From Naegleria lovaniensis (Eukaryota > Heterolobosea > Eutetramitea > Acrasida > Naegleriidae): a DNA stretch of 64,000 nucleotides. Every line of letters begins with the position of its first letter. The stretch's first letter is position 1. The stretch lies in assembly GCF_003324165.1 (NCBI RefSeq), contig NW_025407827.1:719700-783699 (forward strand), read 5' to 3'. This document shows, piece by piece, positions 1 through 10,049 of the stretch. The notes below the pieces were generated by a model. That model saw nothing but the letters and a program-made list of their open reading frames with translations. It did not search any database and was not told the DNA's origin. Both the position numbers and the translations under genes were made by a program.

Positions 1-2496
1 CTTCAAGTATTTTCTATGGGGTGTGACCAAATTGTTGAAACGTTTTTTCAAAATTTGTTGTAATCTGAGGAAAGTAATGTTATTTTCATCGTGGCGCTTC
101 TTTTCATTCACGAATAGCGCCAATTCATTCAGTATTGCCAATGTTTCCACAATAACATTATACTCAACATGTTCTATGACGGTTCTCTTAAGAAGCTCGC
201 TAAAGAGCATTTTCAATCTGGGAATTCTTTGAACAGGAGTAATTAACAAACTCTGGAGAGTCACACCTTTCTTTTCGTATACAGTCTCTACAAATTCATT
301 AAATTTTGGATTTCTCAATATCAACTCTTCTACCAACTCATTAGCTTTTTCATAGTTATTCACATATACTGTGTAAACCTTTAAGAATGGCAAAATCTTT
401 TTGAAAATTGAAGGAAAATGATTTTTAGGCCAGTGCATTTTCCAGTCCATTTCAAGATCGTGCAACAGAGCTGTGTTAGTTTTCAAAATTTGCTCAATAT
501 TACTGAAAATAGTATTGTACTGCATTTCTGGAGTCAACCCGTCACGTAATACAATATTTGTGGCACTGACATTTGGACCAGTTTGATAATTGGTGAAAAT
601 TGCAAAATTGTTTTTCTTCATGGGAAGATAAAAGTCATAGTACAGCGTTTCAAGTTGGTTGACATAACTTCGTTCAGTTGAGAGAATTTCTTTCAAACAG
701 CTTTGTCTCAATCTCTGTTGTTTAAACTCTGGGGCTACCCTTAAATAATTAACAAACTTTTTCAATTTCCACCATTCTGTAAAGACACGATAGATGAGCT
801 TTCCTGCCTCTTCAACAGAGAATTTTTTAAACTCTTGATATTGCAGTGGCGACACTCCAGAGAAAATTGTGGCCTTTCTGTTGGTTTGTTTTCCTCTAGC
901 TCTATCCAACCCTTGTTGAATGGCTAACTTCAAATCATAGTCTGCTCCAACATTGACCAATTTACGGGCAGCATGTTGCAGAGTAATGTGATGCAATAAT
1001 CTCTTCTTTCTGTCGTCAATGTTCGGATCAAAATCGAAAAAGTGTGGAAGTTTAGTTCTGTACAATTCTAATTGTTGCTGATCCACGTTGGGCTCATAAT
1101 TTTCCATTTCAGCTAATTCAGAGAGTGCCAAAAGGTCCTCAATATCAAAATCTTCATTGTCAAATGTTTCAACTTTTGAGAAGGGAAGAATAAAATCAGC
1201 ATCTGTCTCCGTCTCTGCATCAAAGGTTTCTAAATCATCTTCTTGCTCTTGCCAAACATCATCAGTTTTTGGTACGTCACTTGGCGTGACAACCCTTTCC
1301 TCCTCTTTCTTGTTAGAATCCACAGCCTCTTTCGTATCCAAAACTGGTGTGACACTTGGATCTAAAACAGCTTCAGAAACAACTGCTTGTTGATCCTCCA
1401 CTGGTTGTTGATCCTCTTTCGTTTGTTGTTGTTGTTCAGCAACCATCATCTCATCCAAAATTGTATCAGTTGTTTTCTGTTCATGACTTGGTGTCATGGG
1501 CGTCGAAGAAACAGAGCTAGTTGCTCGTGTTGTTGTTGTTGTTGCTGTTGTAGCTGTTCCAACACTCTTGCCCTGATTGAATACCAATTGATCAAACAAT
1601 GCTGCTGAATCGAAGGATGAGCGATAAGATCCCAAGATTAAGGCATTACTTGTATCTTTGGTTGGTTTTAAACTCGTTAAATGTGCTGATTTTCTCGCTC
1701 CGGACGAAGAAGGAGTTGAAACCGATTTAGCCTCTTCCTCTTCTTCATGATTGGGTGTAGAAATGATTGCTCCGATGCCCTTCATGGATTGAGTTCTTCG
1801 TTTTGAGCTATCCACTCTCGGATCGAGTGCAGCATCTAACTCTTCATCCGTACTATAGTTTTTACTAGCAGCAGCAGAATTGAGTAAGAGTTGTTTGAGA
1901 GCAGAGAGTCCAGGAGATGAAGAACTTGATGATGATGTTGCCGTTGTTGTTGATGAGGATGATGATGATGTGGAGGTAATATTATTTACAAGACTTTCGG
2001 GTTGTTTATAGGCTACACATTCCAATGGATTCAATTCATCTTCATCGTGTTTCGTGAATGTTGTGGAAATGGTATCATCCAATTTTTGAACAGCCTCTTC
2101 ATCCAAATTCAGATAGATGGCTGGAACTCTCAATGTTCCCCATGAAAATGTATTTGTTGGTGTTGTTGTGGTTGTTGATGAAATAACATCATGATCGGAG
2201 TGATGATTTTGTGTGTTTGTTGTTGTTGTTTGAATTGATTGAACTGAAGTCGTAGTAGTAGTAACAGTAGTACTCGTTGTGGATTCCGTTTTTTCATGGT
2301 TGTTCTTGGAATTGTTCTGATGATCATTGGTTGTTGTGGATGATGGCGAAGAAGAAGAAGAAGGCGTTTTCAGCTTACAGTGGATGTAACACCAACCTCC
2401 TCGTTTCTTCTCGAGAATGGCCTTCTCTCCGGCTGGGCACACCACAATATAACCCATGTAGTGAGTCTCAACATTGGAAGCAAATGTAACGATCAT
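1..2496 (-). CDS. RhoGEF (DH-domain) protein, 3' end beyond the window
   Basis: Guanine nucleotide exchange factor for Rho/Rac-type GTPases, acting on actin and cell motility. The minus-strand frame is open for all 832 codons from the ATG at 2496 to base 1, with a stop just upstream of that ATG, so only the C-terminus is missing. A Dbl-homology domain runs from about residue 598 to 800. It opens with EILSTERSYVNQLE and carries the signature TPVQRIPRLKMLFSELLKRT. A PH domain would be expected next, off the window. Residues 1-45 (GYIVVCPAGEKAILEKKRG, then GWCY) faintly resemble an SH3 fold, which is weak. The middle (about 60-450) is Ser/Thr/Gln-rich and probably disordered. No intron is visible. 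Confidence 0.88.
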   Translation of the reverse strand, partial: MIVTFASNVETHYMGYIVVCPAGEKAILEKKRGGWCYIHCKLKTPSSSSSPSSTTTNDHQNNSKNNHEKTESTTSTTVTTTTTSVQSIQTTTTNTQNHHSDHDVISSTTTTTPTNTFSWGTLRVPAIYLNLDEEAVQKLDDTISTTFTKHDEDELNPLECVAYKQPESLVNNITSTSSSSSSTTTATSSSSSSSPGLSALKQLLLNSAAASKNYSTDEELDAALDPRVDSSKRRTQSMKGIGAIISTPNHEEEEEAKSVSTPSSSGARKSAHLTSLKPTKDTSNALILGSYRSSFDSAALFDQLVFNQGKSVGTATTATTTTTRATSSVSSTPMTPSHEQKTTDTILDEMMVAEQQQQTKEDQQPVEDQQAVVSEAVLDPSVTPVLDTKEAVDSNKKEEERVVTPSDVPKTDDVWQEQEDDLETFDAETETDADFILPFSKVETFDNEDFDIEDLLALSELAEMENYEPNVDQQQLELYRTKLPHFFDFDPNIDDRKKRLLHHITLQHAARKLVNVGADYDLKLAIQQGLDRARGKQTNRKATIFSGVSPLQYQEFKKFSVEEAGKLIYRVFTEWWKLKKFVNYLRVAPEFKQQRLRQSCLKEILSTERSYVNQLETLYYDFYLPMKKNNFAIFTNYQTGPNVSATNIVLRDGLTPEMQYNTIFSNIEQILKTNTALLHDLEMDWKMHWPKNHFPSIFKKILPFLKVYTVYVNNYEKANELVEELILRNPKFNEFVETVYEKKGVTLQSLLITPVQRIPRLKMLFSELLKRTVIEHVEYNVIVETLAILNELALFVNEKKRHDENNITFLRLQQILKKRFNNLVTPHRKYLK

Positions 2497-3033
2497 GATA
2501 CGATTGGTGTAAGAATTGTATGAAAATAGTGTTTCGAATGTAAAACGAATAAAATTGGGGTGAGTGACTCAGTGAGGCCTCTGAGTTGTTGTTGTTGTGA
2601 TGAGTTGTTTTACTGAACCCGAGAATGGAGTTGATGGTTGTTGTTGTTTGAATTGAACGAGAGAGAATAATGAACACACTCAACAAGAGGTGAGTTAAAA
2701 TCACAATGTAGTTGTTGTTCAACTATGACAGAGCTCAGTTTGTGCGATGATGGGAAAGACAGACTGTCACTCTCTAGTTTTGATGTGGCGCAAATTTTTT
2801 CTTTTGATTGACATTTGACTGCCTGGGTCGATTGTTAGAGCTTTACACGGCAATTACAAAAAGATCTTTCAGTGAAAAGGCCTTTGCACGATGTTGTTGT
2901 TTGCCGGGTTCAGTGGTGCGAGTTGGTGGCGTATGAGAACATATATTCCTTGATAAAATTAAGATTTTCTATTGTTCAATCATTATCTACTAAAATAACG
3001 ATAACCATTAAATTCGTTATTGGTCGGGCTACC
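2497..3033. other. Intergenic region, promoter side of the RhoGEF gene
   Basis: It separates the RhoGEF start (2496) from the 3' end of the thioredoxin-TPR gene (3034). It is AT-rich with GTTGTTGTT and GTTGTTG runs at 2590-2650 and 2705-2720. I see no convincing gene, RNA or repeat family in it. Confidence 0.4.
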
Positions 3034-4276
3034 TTAGAATAACAAACTTGCCATCCTCTTTCTCGTGTCCATGACTAACTTCTTCTTGTCGTCCTTCTTT
3101 TCGAGACAATCTAAAATACGGATGAGAGCTGCTCTTCCATCAGCCTTGGTGGCACTCTTTTTCAACAATGAAATTCCATGTTCAATGGCTTCTTTTGCAT
3201 GACCCAGTAAATACAAGTACAGAACCTTCTCCTTTTCTGTACCGAGCGATTCTACTGGTTTGCCTTCATGGATTGCATTTACTACTTCATCTCCTGCTTC
3301 CTTATAGAGCTCATAGAGAGAGATGGCTTCAGAAATCTCCTTATCACTCTTTGTTAATTCAATGTGATCTTTTTGAAGCCTCGAAATAATACTTTTAGCT
3401 GCATCCATTTTGTATTGGAAAAGCGAAATGGTTAAAAGTCCAGATAATCCCTTAGCAGCAAAATCTGGTAACTCTTGATCCATGGATTTTTCAACGACTT
3501 GACTATAAACCTTTGATGCCTCGTCAAGATCTCCGTTCTTCAGTAATTGAGCTGCAATTCCCAAGAGATATTCAGGAGAGTCAGCATCGACCGTAGGTGC
3601 TTGTTGCTGTTCTACTGAGCCTCCACTCTTCGTTCTGGTCACATACTGAGCAAAGTTATCGAGAGCTTGTGCGACACTTTCGTCTGGTATTGCTCCCTTG
3701 AATCGATCAACAAGCTTTCGATCCATAATAAATACCACGGTAGGAACCTCTTGAACTTGGAATGCTTCTGCAATTTGTGGCTGTTCATCAATATTGACTT
3801 TAATCAACTTAAAAACTCCTCCATGCTTGAGAGTATTTCGTTCGAGAGCAGGTCCAAGTTTTTTGCAAGGTCCACACCAGCTAATAATTACGTGTATTAA
3901 AATTTGTTACGGATCATTAAAATTCATACTCAACAATTTGTACATACTCAGCATAAAAATCAACAATGATTGGCTCACCCGATTCAATAATTGATTGAAA
4001 ATTCTCATGTGTTCCATTCAAAATACAGTCGGAACGATCAGCTACATGTTGTGCTTCCACTTTTTCATTCTCATCTTGTTGTTGTTTAAAATGTGTTGTT
4101 CTATAGAAATTCCGCACCGAACTTTCGAATAATCCACTCGAGTAATTCGACAGTTGTTGCGTTCTCAAAGATGACGAGGAGGAAGCAAATACCATCATCG
4201 GAAAAGCCTTTGCGGAATTTGAAACCTTACGAAAGGTTGAAGGAAGAAAACGTTTACAATAATTGCTTGGAATCAT
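3034..4276 (-). CDS. Mitochondrial thioredoxin-TPR protein, CnoX/YbbN-like
   Basis: Two exons: 4276-3948 and 3880-3034. The 67-nt intron (3947-3881, GTATGT..TTAG) splits the codon just before the active site. The spliced product is 391 residues. Residues 1-30 are rich in Lys/Arg/Ser/Phe with no acidic residue, like a mitochondrial presequence. The thioredoxin fold (about 80-200) reads VDFYA-D then W-C-G-P-C at about 111-115, with the cis-proline motif EVPTVVF. The C-terminal half is TPR-like helices ending in RKRMASLLF, the ending typical of bacterial YbbN/CnoX, a chaperone-thioredoxin that protects proteins from oxidative aggregation. The function in mitochondria is inferred. Without splicing the CGPC motif would be lost, which supports the intron. 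Confidence 0.85.
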
Positions 4277-4454
4277 TTTTTTTGTTTAAAAAATTCAAAA
4301 AATTTAATCCCAATCAATTCACACTTCCGATTAAGCTTCTCTGAAAAACTCTTTGAATACATTATAAAGGCTTCTATGTTCGTAAGAAGCAGCAAGCACT
4401 CTTTAGAAATAACAATCGGAACAGGCCAATCAGGTTAATTCAAATTGAGCAAAA

Positions 4455-5331
4455 ATGATTGACAACGGCGGTCGTGTAGCTATTTCCTTATTTCCTCCTC
4501 CTCAAGAAGATGCACGATCACACTGGAGTGAAATATTTCAACCAACGCTCGGATCTCAATCTCATCTCTATCAGCTTTTAATGAATAAGATGAGAAATGA
4601 TCATCGAATTCAAATTCTACGGTCGGACACTGGTCAAATACTGAAAAGTTTTGGAAAAACGGGCAGTGTTTCTCTCAAGATAAAACCAACAATTGCCATA
4701 TCGATATGCAACGCTAAAGCCTTAATTGTACCTCAGAAAAATCGTATTCAAGTGATATCCCTCTCTACAGAGAGAGTGTTGTGCACTCTTTATTGTGAAT
4801 ACGACCACATTTGTGTGGACCACTTTAACAACAACATAATTGTGGCATTAGGGAAAGACCTATCAATGTATGCCCTCAATCCCTCAACATTTAAGCTTGA
4901 AAAGATTTCTACAATGAGCTACCAGTTTGTACGTCCGTTGGTGAGAATGCGTGTGGATGGGTCTACAGGAGTCTTATTCTATCTACCGACTTCCATTTGA
5001 CATGCGTCGGGCCCGTTTCAATGCCAATGATGTCTATATGATCTAATATCAAGAAAGCATGACCCATTTGTTCGAAAATGTAAGTGCAACAATTGGCCGC
5101 AAATCTCAATATTTGACTTGGATGTATTGAGCATTACCTTTGAAAAGAAGTGATCCATGGCATGAACTTGATGAGCCAATGTCAACATCAATGCATCTTT
5201 CTTTACATGACCAAAAATTACCCAAAAGTAATCTATTATCCATTTATTCACCACGAACCCAAAAACTGCATCAACGTAGCACCTGCTCATCGTTCCTTCA
5301 TGACCCCACTTTTGTACAACACTTCACTTGA
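4455..5331 (+). pseudogene. Broken beta-propeller-like gene (frameshift plus two stops)
   Basis: The ATG at 4455 opens a 181-codon frame ending at 5000. The protein is rich in short beta-strand-like blocks (RIQVISLSTERVLCTLYC, IIVALGKDLSMYALNP), suggesting WD40 or a similar propeller; the family is not recognised. Near 4977 the tetranucleotide TCTA is duplicated. Removing one copy by eye lets the frame continue as YRLPFDMRRARFNANDVYMI. After that the same +1 frame stays coding-like to 5331 but holds a TAA at 5044-5046 and a TGA at 5128-5130. Coding-like sequence then appears in a third frame up to 5425. Sequencing error could explain the shift but hardly both stops, so I call it a decayed gene. 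It could also be a shorter functional 181-residue protein. Confidence 0.6.
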
Positions 5332-5825
5332 TTCGATCACGCGAAGGGATACCAACAACTCCAAAATCCTTGCTGAAAGAAAATTCCAACAACAACGACA
5401 ATATCTTGAACTCGAGTCGTTTTGAAAAGAGAGAGGATTTTTGAAGAGATTTTCTTGGCGTCACGCTCGCAGATTCAATCATCAAGAACCACACGCTGTG
5501 TTGGTCGAGTCAGTCGAAATCTTAAACAGACGCTCACATTTGTGGTATCACCAAAATCGATCGACGACACTGTTATCGGTTGTTGACCATCATACTTCAC
5601 AAAATTGTTTAGAAAATCACCGTAACTGCATCAACATACAAAAACAACAACAAATAGCACAAATTTGACAATAGTTACAATTCACAAAACAAAATTTCAA
5701 ATCAAACTCTCAGTGAGCACCTCATTCATTCTTCTTCAACGACGACGAGTCCACACACACCACAACATACAATTTCATTGGTGTTCGCTCTCTTGTGTGA
5801 CATAGTTCACATCATTTCCGCACAA
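5332..5825. other. Relic tail and 5' region of the AT-hook gene
   Basis: Up to about 5610 there are short coding-like stretches in shifting frames, for example around AERKFQQQRQYLELESF ending at 5425. These probably belong to the decayed gene upstream. From 5640 the sequence turns A/C-rich (CAACAACAAC and CACACAC runs), as in 5' leaders here. A GTG/TTG-type extension of the next gene to 5778 exists but is not used, because a good ATG lies at 5826. Confidence 0.4.
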
Positions 5826-7988
5826 ATGCTCCAAAACAGTGGTACAATGAACAAAATCACCAATAGCTCCTCTTCTTCTCCACTGTTTGAAATCTCCACT
5901 CCAACTGATAGCACCAGCTTTGTAACTGTTGGGTCACAACAACAACAACAACAAAATAGATCCACTCCTAATTCCTCTACTTCGACCATGGTTGCAATGA
6001 CGAGTCGAGAACAACATAACGTAACCCATACAAAGAGGAATGACTCTTCAATGCATTTGACTCTACCATCCACTCCGTCTTCAATATACAATAATTCTTC
6101 CAACAACACTCCATCATTCCAAACGACCACTGCAGTTGTACAAGCGAACGGTCACAACACGAGTATGATGAGAGACGATCATGTTCAAGCATTTCACACG
6201 TTGTCAAGTCGTGCCAATAATTCTGAACATGGAAATGAGTTGATCGTGGGAATGGACAGACTGCCTTCATCATTAACAAACTCTACAACTGGTGCTGATC
6301 ATTCCTCAACTCCAACAATTCCTCGTCATAATATTGGAATGACCATTGACAATCAGTCTGTGGACGATTTAGTGAATAACATTCTTAATACCTTGCCAAT
6401 GGCTGCTCTCTTAAAAGCTCAATATAACATCCCTGACAGCATTACAACCTCTACGAACCATGGTTGTACTACTAGTCAAATGAGCGCATTCAATCCAACC
6501 CATAATCAAAATCCTTCCATTCATCCGTTAAATAATTCCAACACTGTTTCAACACCTTCTCATCCCATCATGGTAATGATGAACTCCGTCATGAGCAATT
6601 CTCAAATTCCAAAACAACCACCAACACTTGCCAGTGACATGTATTCTACTCAACCAACATTGTGCTTGACATCCACTTGTCAAAACAATTCTTCCTTAAT
6701 GTTGCCTCAATCTTTACTCTCTTCCACGAATGGCATGCTCATGTGTTCCTCCAATCAAACTCATGATGAACACAATGTTGAGCAAATTCAAGAAATGGTG
6801 TTAAGTACTGGAACGCGAGTTCCCTACATTGAGACGAGAAATCGTGTGACAAGGAAAGAGAGTGACGCTCCCATTCTGGCACAATCTTTTGCTGCAGTTC
6901 ACAGAAATAATGACATGTTCCATTTAACACCATTGACAACAACCATTCCAACGCCTCAACCGTCACCACCACTTGTTGTTGTTCCATCCTTTGAATTTAA
7001 AAGCATTACTACGACCTCTCCATTTTCCAGCAATGAAAGATGTGCTACGAATCTACCTTCACAAAATAACACCAAAACTCCAATTGGAGACGAGTCCTTC
7101 AATCGACTTGTTCATGCAATCAGTGGAAGTGACACTCCCAATTTCAGTCCATCATTCTTTCACTCTTCCAATATTCAGCAACAGCAACATTTACAAAGAG
7201 AACATGAATTGGGTTGGTCCTCAATTCCTGATTCTGTCAATGGTTATCAACATGTGGAGAGGAGTCCTCAACACTCTTCGTGTGAAGATCCAACTGCTTC
7301 ATCGTCACCATCCATGGAAGCCATGGCGATCATCAGTACAGAATTAAATCAAACCTCCTCTCGTCCAAAGACATGTTCAATGATGGCGGCTGACATTGTG
7401 CAAACAAGTTTTAGTGGAGCTGCTTTTCCTACCATCATGACTCCACCACAACATCAAACAATACCACAAATAGTCATTTCACAAGCATCTCCATTAACAC
7501 CACCACCACCACCCGAATCACACAAAGGTGTTAAATCTTCACCTTGTAAAATTGAGAAAAAACGTTCGAGAAGGCGAAGCAATGCATCCCATTCGAGTGC
7601 ATCTTCCAATAGCAGCACAGAACAATGCAACTCAACACTCAAGAACAATTCTACATCTCAGAGTAGAAATAAGCAAAAGAAACTCGTATTCAAAATTTCA
7701 TCTCCGCACAATACGGAACAACACGAATTGGATCAAAAACTTGTGAATATTTCAGAGGAGACACTTCGAGCCATTGTGATGAGAAGCAAATCGCCAAAAA
7801 CAGAGCAGAGAAAGAGAGGGAGACCAAAGAAATCAGAGCAATCGAATGCGCAGTCTGCAACGGTTATTGTGAAACCCAACCTCACATTCTATGATAATTG
7901 TTATGAAGATCTCAATGTCTTGTATCGAGATGATGATGAGCTGGAGGAGTGTGAAGATGAAGAGCTCGTAAGAACAAATCAGCACTAG
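5826..7988 (+). CDS. Low-complexity nuclear-type protein with an AT-hook
   Basis: 720 residues from the ATG at 5826 in a single exon. Almost the whole chain is Ser/Thr/Asn/Gln/Pro-rich with no folded domain I recognise. Near the C-terminus (about residue 660) is RKRGRPKKSEQ, a classical AT-hook (GRP core with flanking Arg/Lys) that binds the minor groove of AT-rich DNA. Before it, about residues 575-590, is the basic cluster KIEKKRSRRRS, a likely nuclear localisation signal. The last 25 residues are strongly acidic. Together these suggest a chromatin or transcription protein, which is inference. The antisense frames over this gene are shadows of its low-complexity codons. Confidence 0.75.
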   Translation: MLQNSGTMNKITNSSSSSPLFEISTPTDSTSFVTVGSQQQQQQNRSTPNSSTSTMVAMTSREQHNVTHTKRNDSSMHLTLPSTPSSIYNNSSNNTPSFQTTTAVVQANGHNTSMMRDDHVQAFHTLSSRANNSEHGNELIVGMDRLPSSLTNSTTGADHSSTPTIPRHNIGMTIDNQSVDDLVNNILNTLPMAALLKAQYNIPDSITTSTNHGCTTSQMSAFNPTHNQNPSIHPLNNSNTVSTPSHPIMVMMNSVMSNSQIPKQPPTLASDMYSTQPTLCLTSTCQNNSSLMLPQSLLSSTNGMLMCSSNQTHDEHNVEQIQEMVLSTGTRVPYIETRNRVTRKESDAPILAQSFAAVHRNNDMFHLTPLTTTIPTPQPSPPLVVVPSFEFKSITTTSPFSSNERCATNLPSQNNTKTPIGDESFNRLVHAISGSDTPNFSPSFFHSSNIQQQQHLQREHELGWSSIPDSVNGYQHVERSPQHSSCEDPTASSSPSMEAMAIISTELNQTSSRPKTCSMMAADIVQTSFSGAAFPTIMTPPQHQTIPQIVISQASPLTPPPPPESHKGVKSSPCKIEKKRSRRRSNASHSSASSNSSTEQCNSTLKNNSTSQSRNKQKKLVFKISSPHNTEQHELDQKLVNISEETLRAIVMRSKSPKTEQRKRGRPKKSEQSNAQSATVIVKPNLTFYDNCYEDLNVLYRDDDELEECEDEELVRTNQH

Positions 7989-8171
7989 ACAAATACAAAA
8001 AGAAAACAAACGGCATCACAGGAGAAATAGCTCACACCATTTTTTTCTACATTTTGGGTGACAGGTGCCGTGTCTTTGGCCACAGATGTCACGGTTTTGA
8101 TTCCCCATGTTTCAACGGTCACAACTTTACAAAATAAATTTGGAGTAATTACCACTTCAACTGTTATTAAT

Positions 8172-8969
8172 TTAATTGGACTTTTTCAATGTCGAGTTCA
8201 GATTTGCCATGTACTTATCCAAGTGTTCATCAAACAACGAACATTTGATTGGCATTTCCAATTCATAAAAAGGATTCTTCATCACATAATCCACATAGCA
8301 CTGATACACCCATTTACAACATTCTTCCATGGTGCTCACTCCATCATTGCTGAACTTCTTGGCATCAAATAAATAAAAGAATTTCGTTCCTGTTGGTGTT
8401 GCATAACAATATATTTTAAAAGTGTCTGCATCTAATACTTCAATTCCACCATTTTCTTCTTCGGGTTGTGTTCTTGCATGGGGAGGAATGAGTTCTTTAG
8501 AAATTGCATGTAAACCGTGAAAAGTTGAGGCCAATGTCAGATATTGATTTCCTGAAGGTTTCACAAATTTACCATCATATTCATTGGGTGGAATTGGAGA
8601 TGTTGGATCTTGTTGAAGCCTTTCTGCATTTTCCTTTTCTGTTTTTACAAATTTTGCATATTTTCCAAAATCCTGATTATGAAATAAAGAAAATATTTTC
8701 AAACAATGGATGAAGAGTGATGCATAGGAAAATATGGTTAATGAAACGATCCGATCATGAATATTATTAACATTATTCATTTTGATGAAAGTTTAGGTCA
8801 TCGGGTTGTAAAAATATATTGTCATCATGAGAGGATCATTAAAATCATTTGTAATAAATTCCAGATCCAATATCATTCATTCCGATCTATTTTTCATCTT
8901 CCTCTCACTTACCCGTTGGTAAATCAAGCCTCCGGCTTTATTGATAATATACATTGCAAACACGACCAT
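8172..8969 (-). CDS. TRAPPC4: TRAPP complex subunit 4 (Trs23/synbindin)
   Basis: Core subunit of the TRAPP tethering complex, the exchange factor for Ypt1/Rab1 in ER-Golgi and Golgi traffic. Two exons: 8969-8913 (19 codons) and 8672-8172, joined over a 240-nt intron (GTAAGT..TCAG). The product is 185 residues. The first exon gives the family's N-terminal strand MYIINKAGGLIYQR. The second has TLASTFHGLHAISKEL, then EVLDADTFKIYCYATPTGTK and KNPFYELEMPIKCSLFD, all close to Trs23/TRAPPC4 in order and spacing. It lacks the PDZ-like insert of the human protein, as in yeast. A reading frame starting at 8780 without the first exon would lack the N-terminal longin strand and is wrong. Confidence 0.93.
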
Positions 8970-9270
8970 TTTTTTTTCAATGTTTGGTTTTTGAGTTCAC
9001 TAATTCTTTTAATTGAAAAGGTGTGTGGTTCCAGAAACCCTCATGTATTGCACGCGTGAAACATGAAATTCGTGACTTCAATGTGTTGAGCTAGTGCCAG
9101 CTGTGAGTGTTTTTTTCGGTAAATTGAACTCTTTTGAAGGTATTTCCATCAATATTAATCAACGTTTCTAAACAACAAGATCATTCCTGTTATTCTCACA
9201 TATCAGCTTCTGTGCTTTGAAAAATCTTTTCCTTCAACTTTTTCCAACACGGAGTTTGTGCACAAAAAAA

Positions 9271-9906
9271 ATGTCTCAAAATATTTTCGTATGGATGATG
9301 ATGATGGTCCTGATCATCAGCATCGGATCAGTACTCGCTCAAAATCAACCCCAACCCTACTTTCCTCCTCAATATCAAATGACTATGAAAAATTACGTGA
9401 AAGGAACCAAAGTTTTTTCGGCCTTTGTTGCAGCGGATCATGTTCAAGGAAAATTCTCTCATCGATTAACCTCTCCACAAGGATTTGAATCGAGATATAT
9501 CTATATCCAATCCATTGATACTTTGTACACTTTAAATCAAGAAAGTTCAGGTCAATGGACTTGTATGAAGAGAGTTCATAGTGGAGTGGATAATTTGGCT
9601 ATGGATCCATTGAGAGAGCCATTGTTGGATGGAATTTCATTCACTGGTAAATTGAATTGTCAAAATCAAGAGACTAAAATGAATGGTGTGTGTTATAGAT
9701 ATGATAAGCAAGTTGTGGCGAGTATGGTCATTGATTATGCATTGTATACCAATGCCACTGCTGCTTACAATTTACCAATTCAATTGTACAAGAAGGTGGC
9801 TACTCAAGCACTTTTGACTACTTACAATGACTTTGTACTCGGTCCTGTCAATCCAGCCGTGTTTAATTTGCCAGTTCCAGAAAGTGCATGCAAAGCTCAA
9901 AATTAA
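9271..9906 (+). CDS. Small secreted protein, unknown family
   Basis: 211 residues from the ATG at 9271, which follows an A-run. Residues 1-23 form a clear signal peptide (MSQNIFVWMMMMVLIISIG, cleavage likely after SVLA). The mature chain has four Cys, an Asn glycosylation site (NAT) and alternating beta-like strands. The layout recalls ependymin or LolA-like lipid-binding folds, but the similarity is too weak to name it. It is probably exported or placed in vacuoles. A TTG-started extension to 9217 would hide the signal peptide and is rejected. Confidence 0.75.
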   Translation: MSQNIFVWMMMMVLIISIGSVLAQNQPQPYFPPQYQMTMKNYVKGTKVFSAFVAADHVQGKFSHRLTSPQGFESRYIYIQSIDTLYTLNQESSGQWTCMKRVHSGVDNLAMDPLREPLLDGISFTGKLNCQNQETKMNGVCYRYDKQVVASMVIDYALYTNATAAYNLPIQLYKKVATQALLTTYNDFVLGPVNPAVFNLPVPESACKAQN

Positions 9907-10049
9907 TTATTCATTACTGAATTTTGCTGTGAATTCACAGCGACAGTAAATTTCTTTATTTAACAACAACCATGTGCAAAGCTTAATTACGTGTGAATAC
10001 AAATGAATATGACTGGAAATTGAGATTTAACGTTGTTTCTTAACAATCT

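Noticed and set aside
5807-6279. Antisense ORFs opposite the AT-hook gene
   Set aside because: They are complements of Ser/Thr/Gln codon runs and have no ATG or ordered composition.
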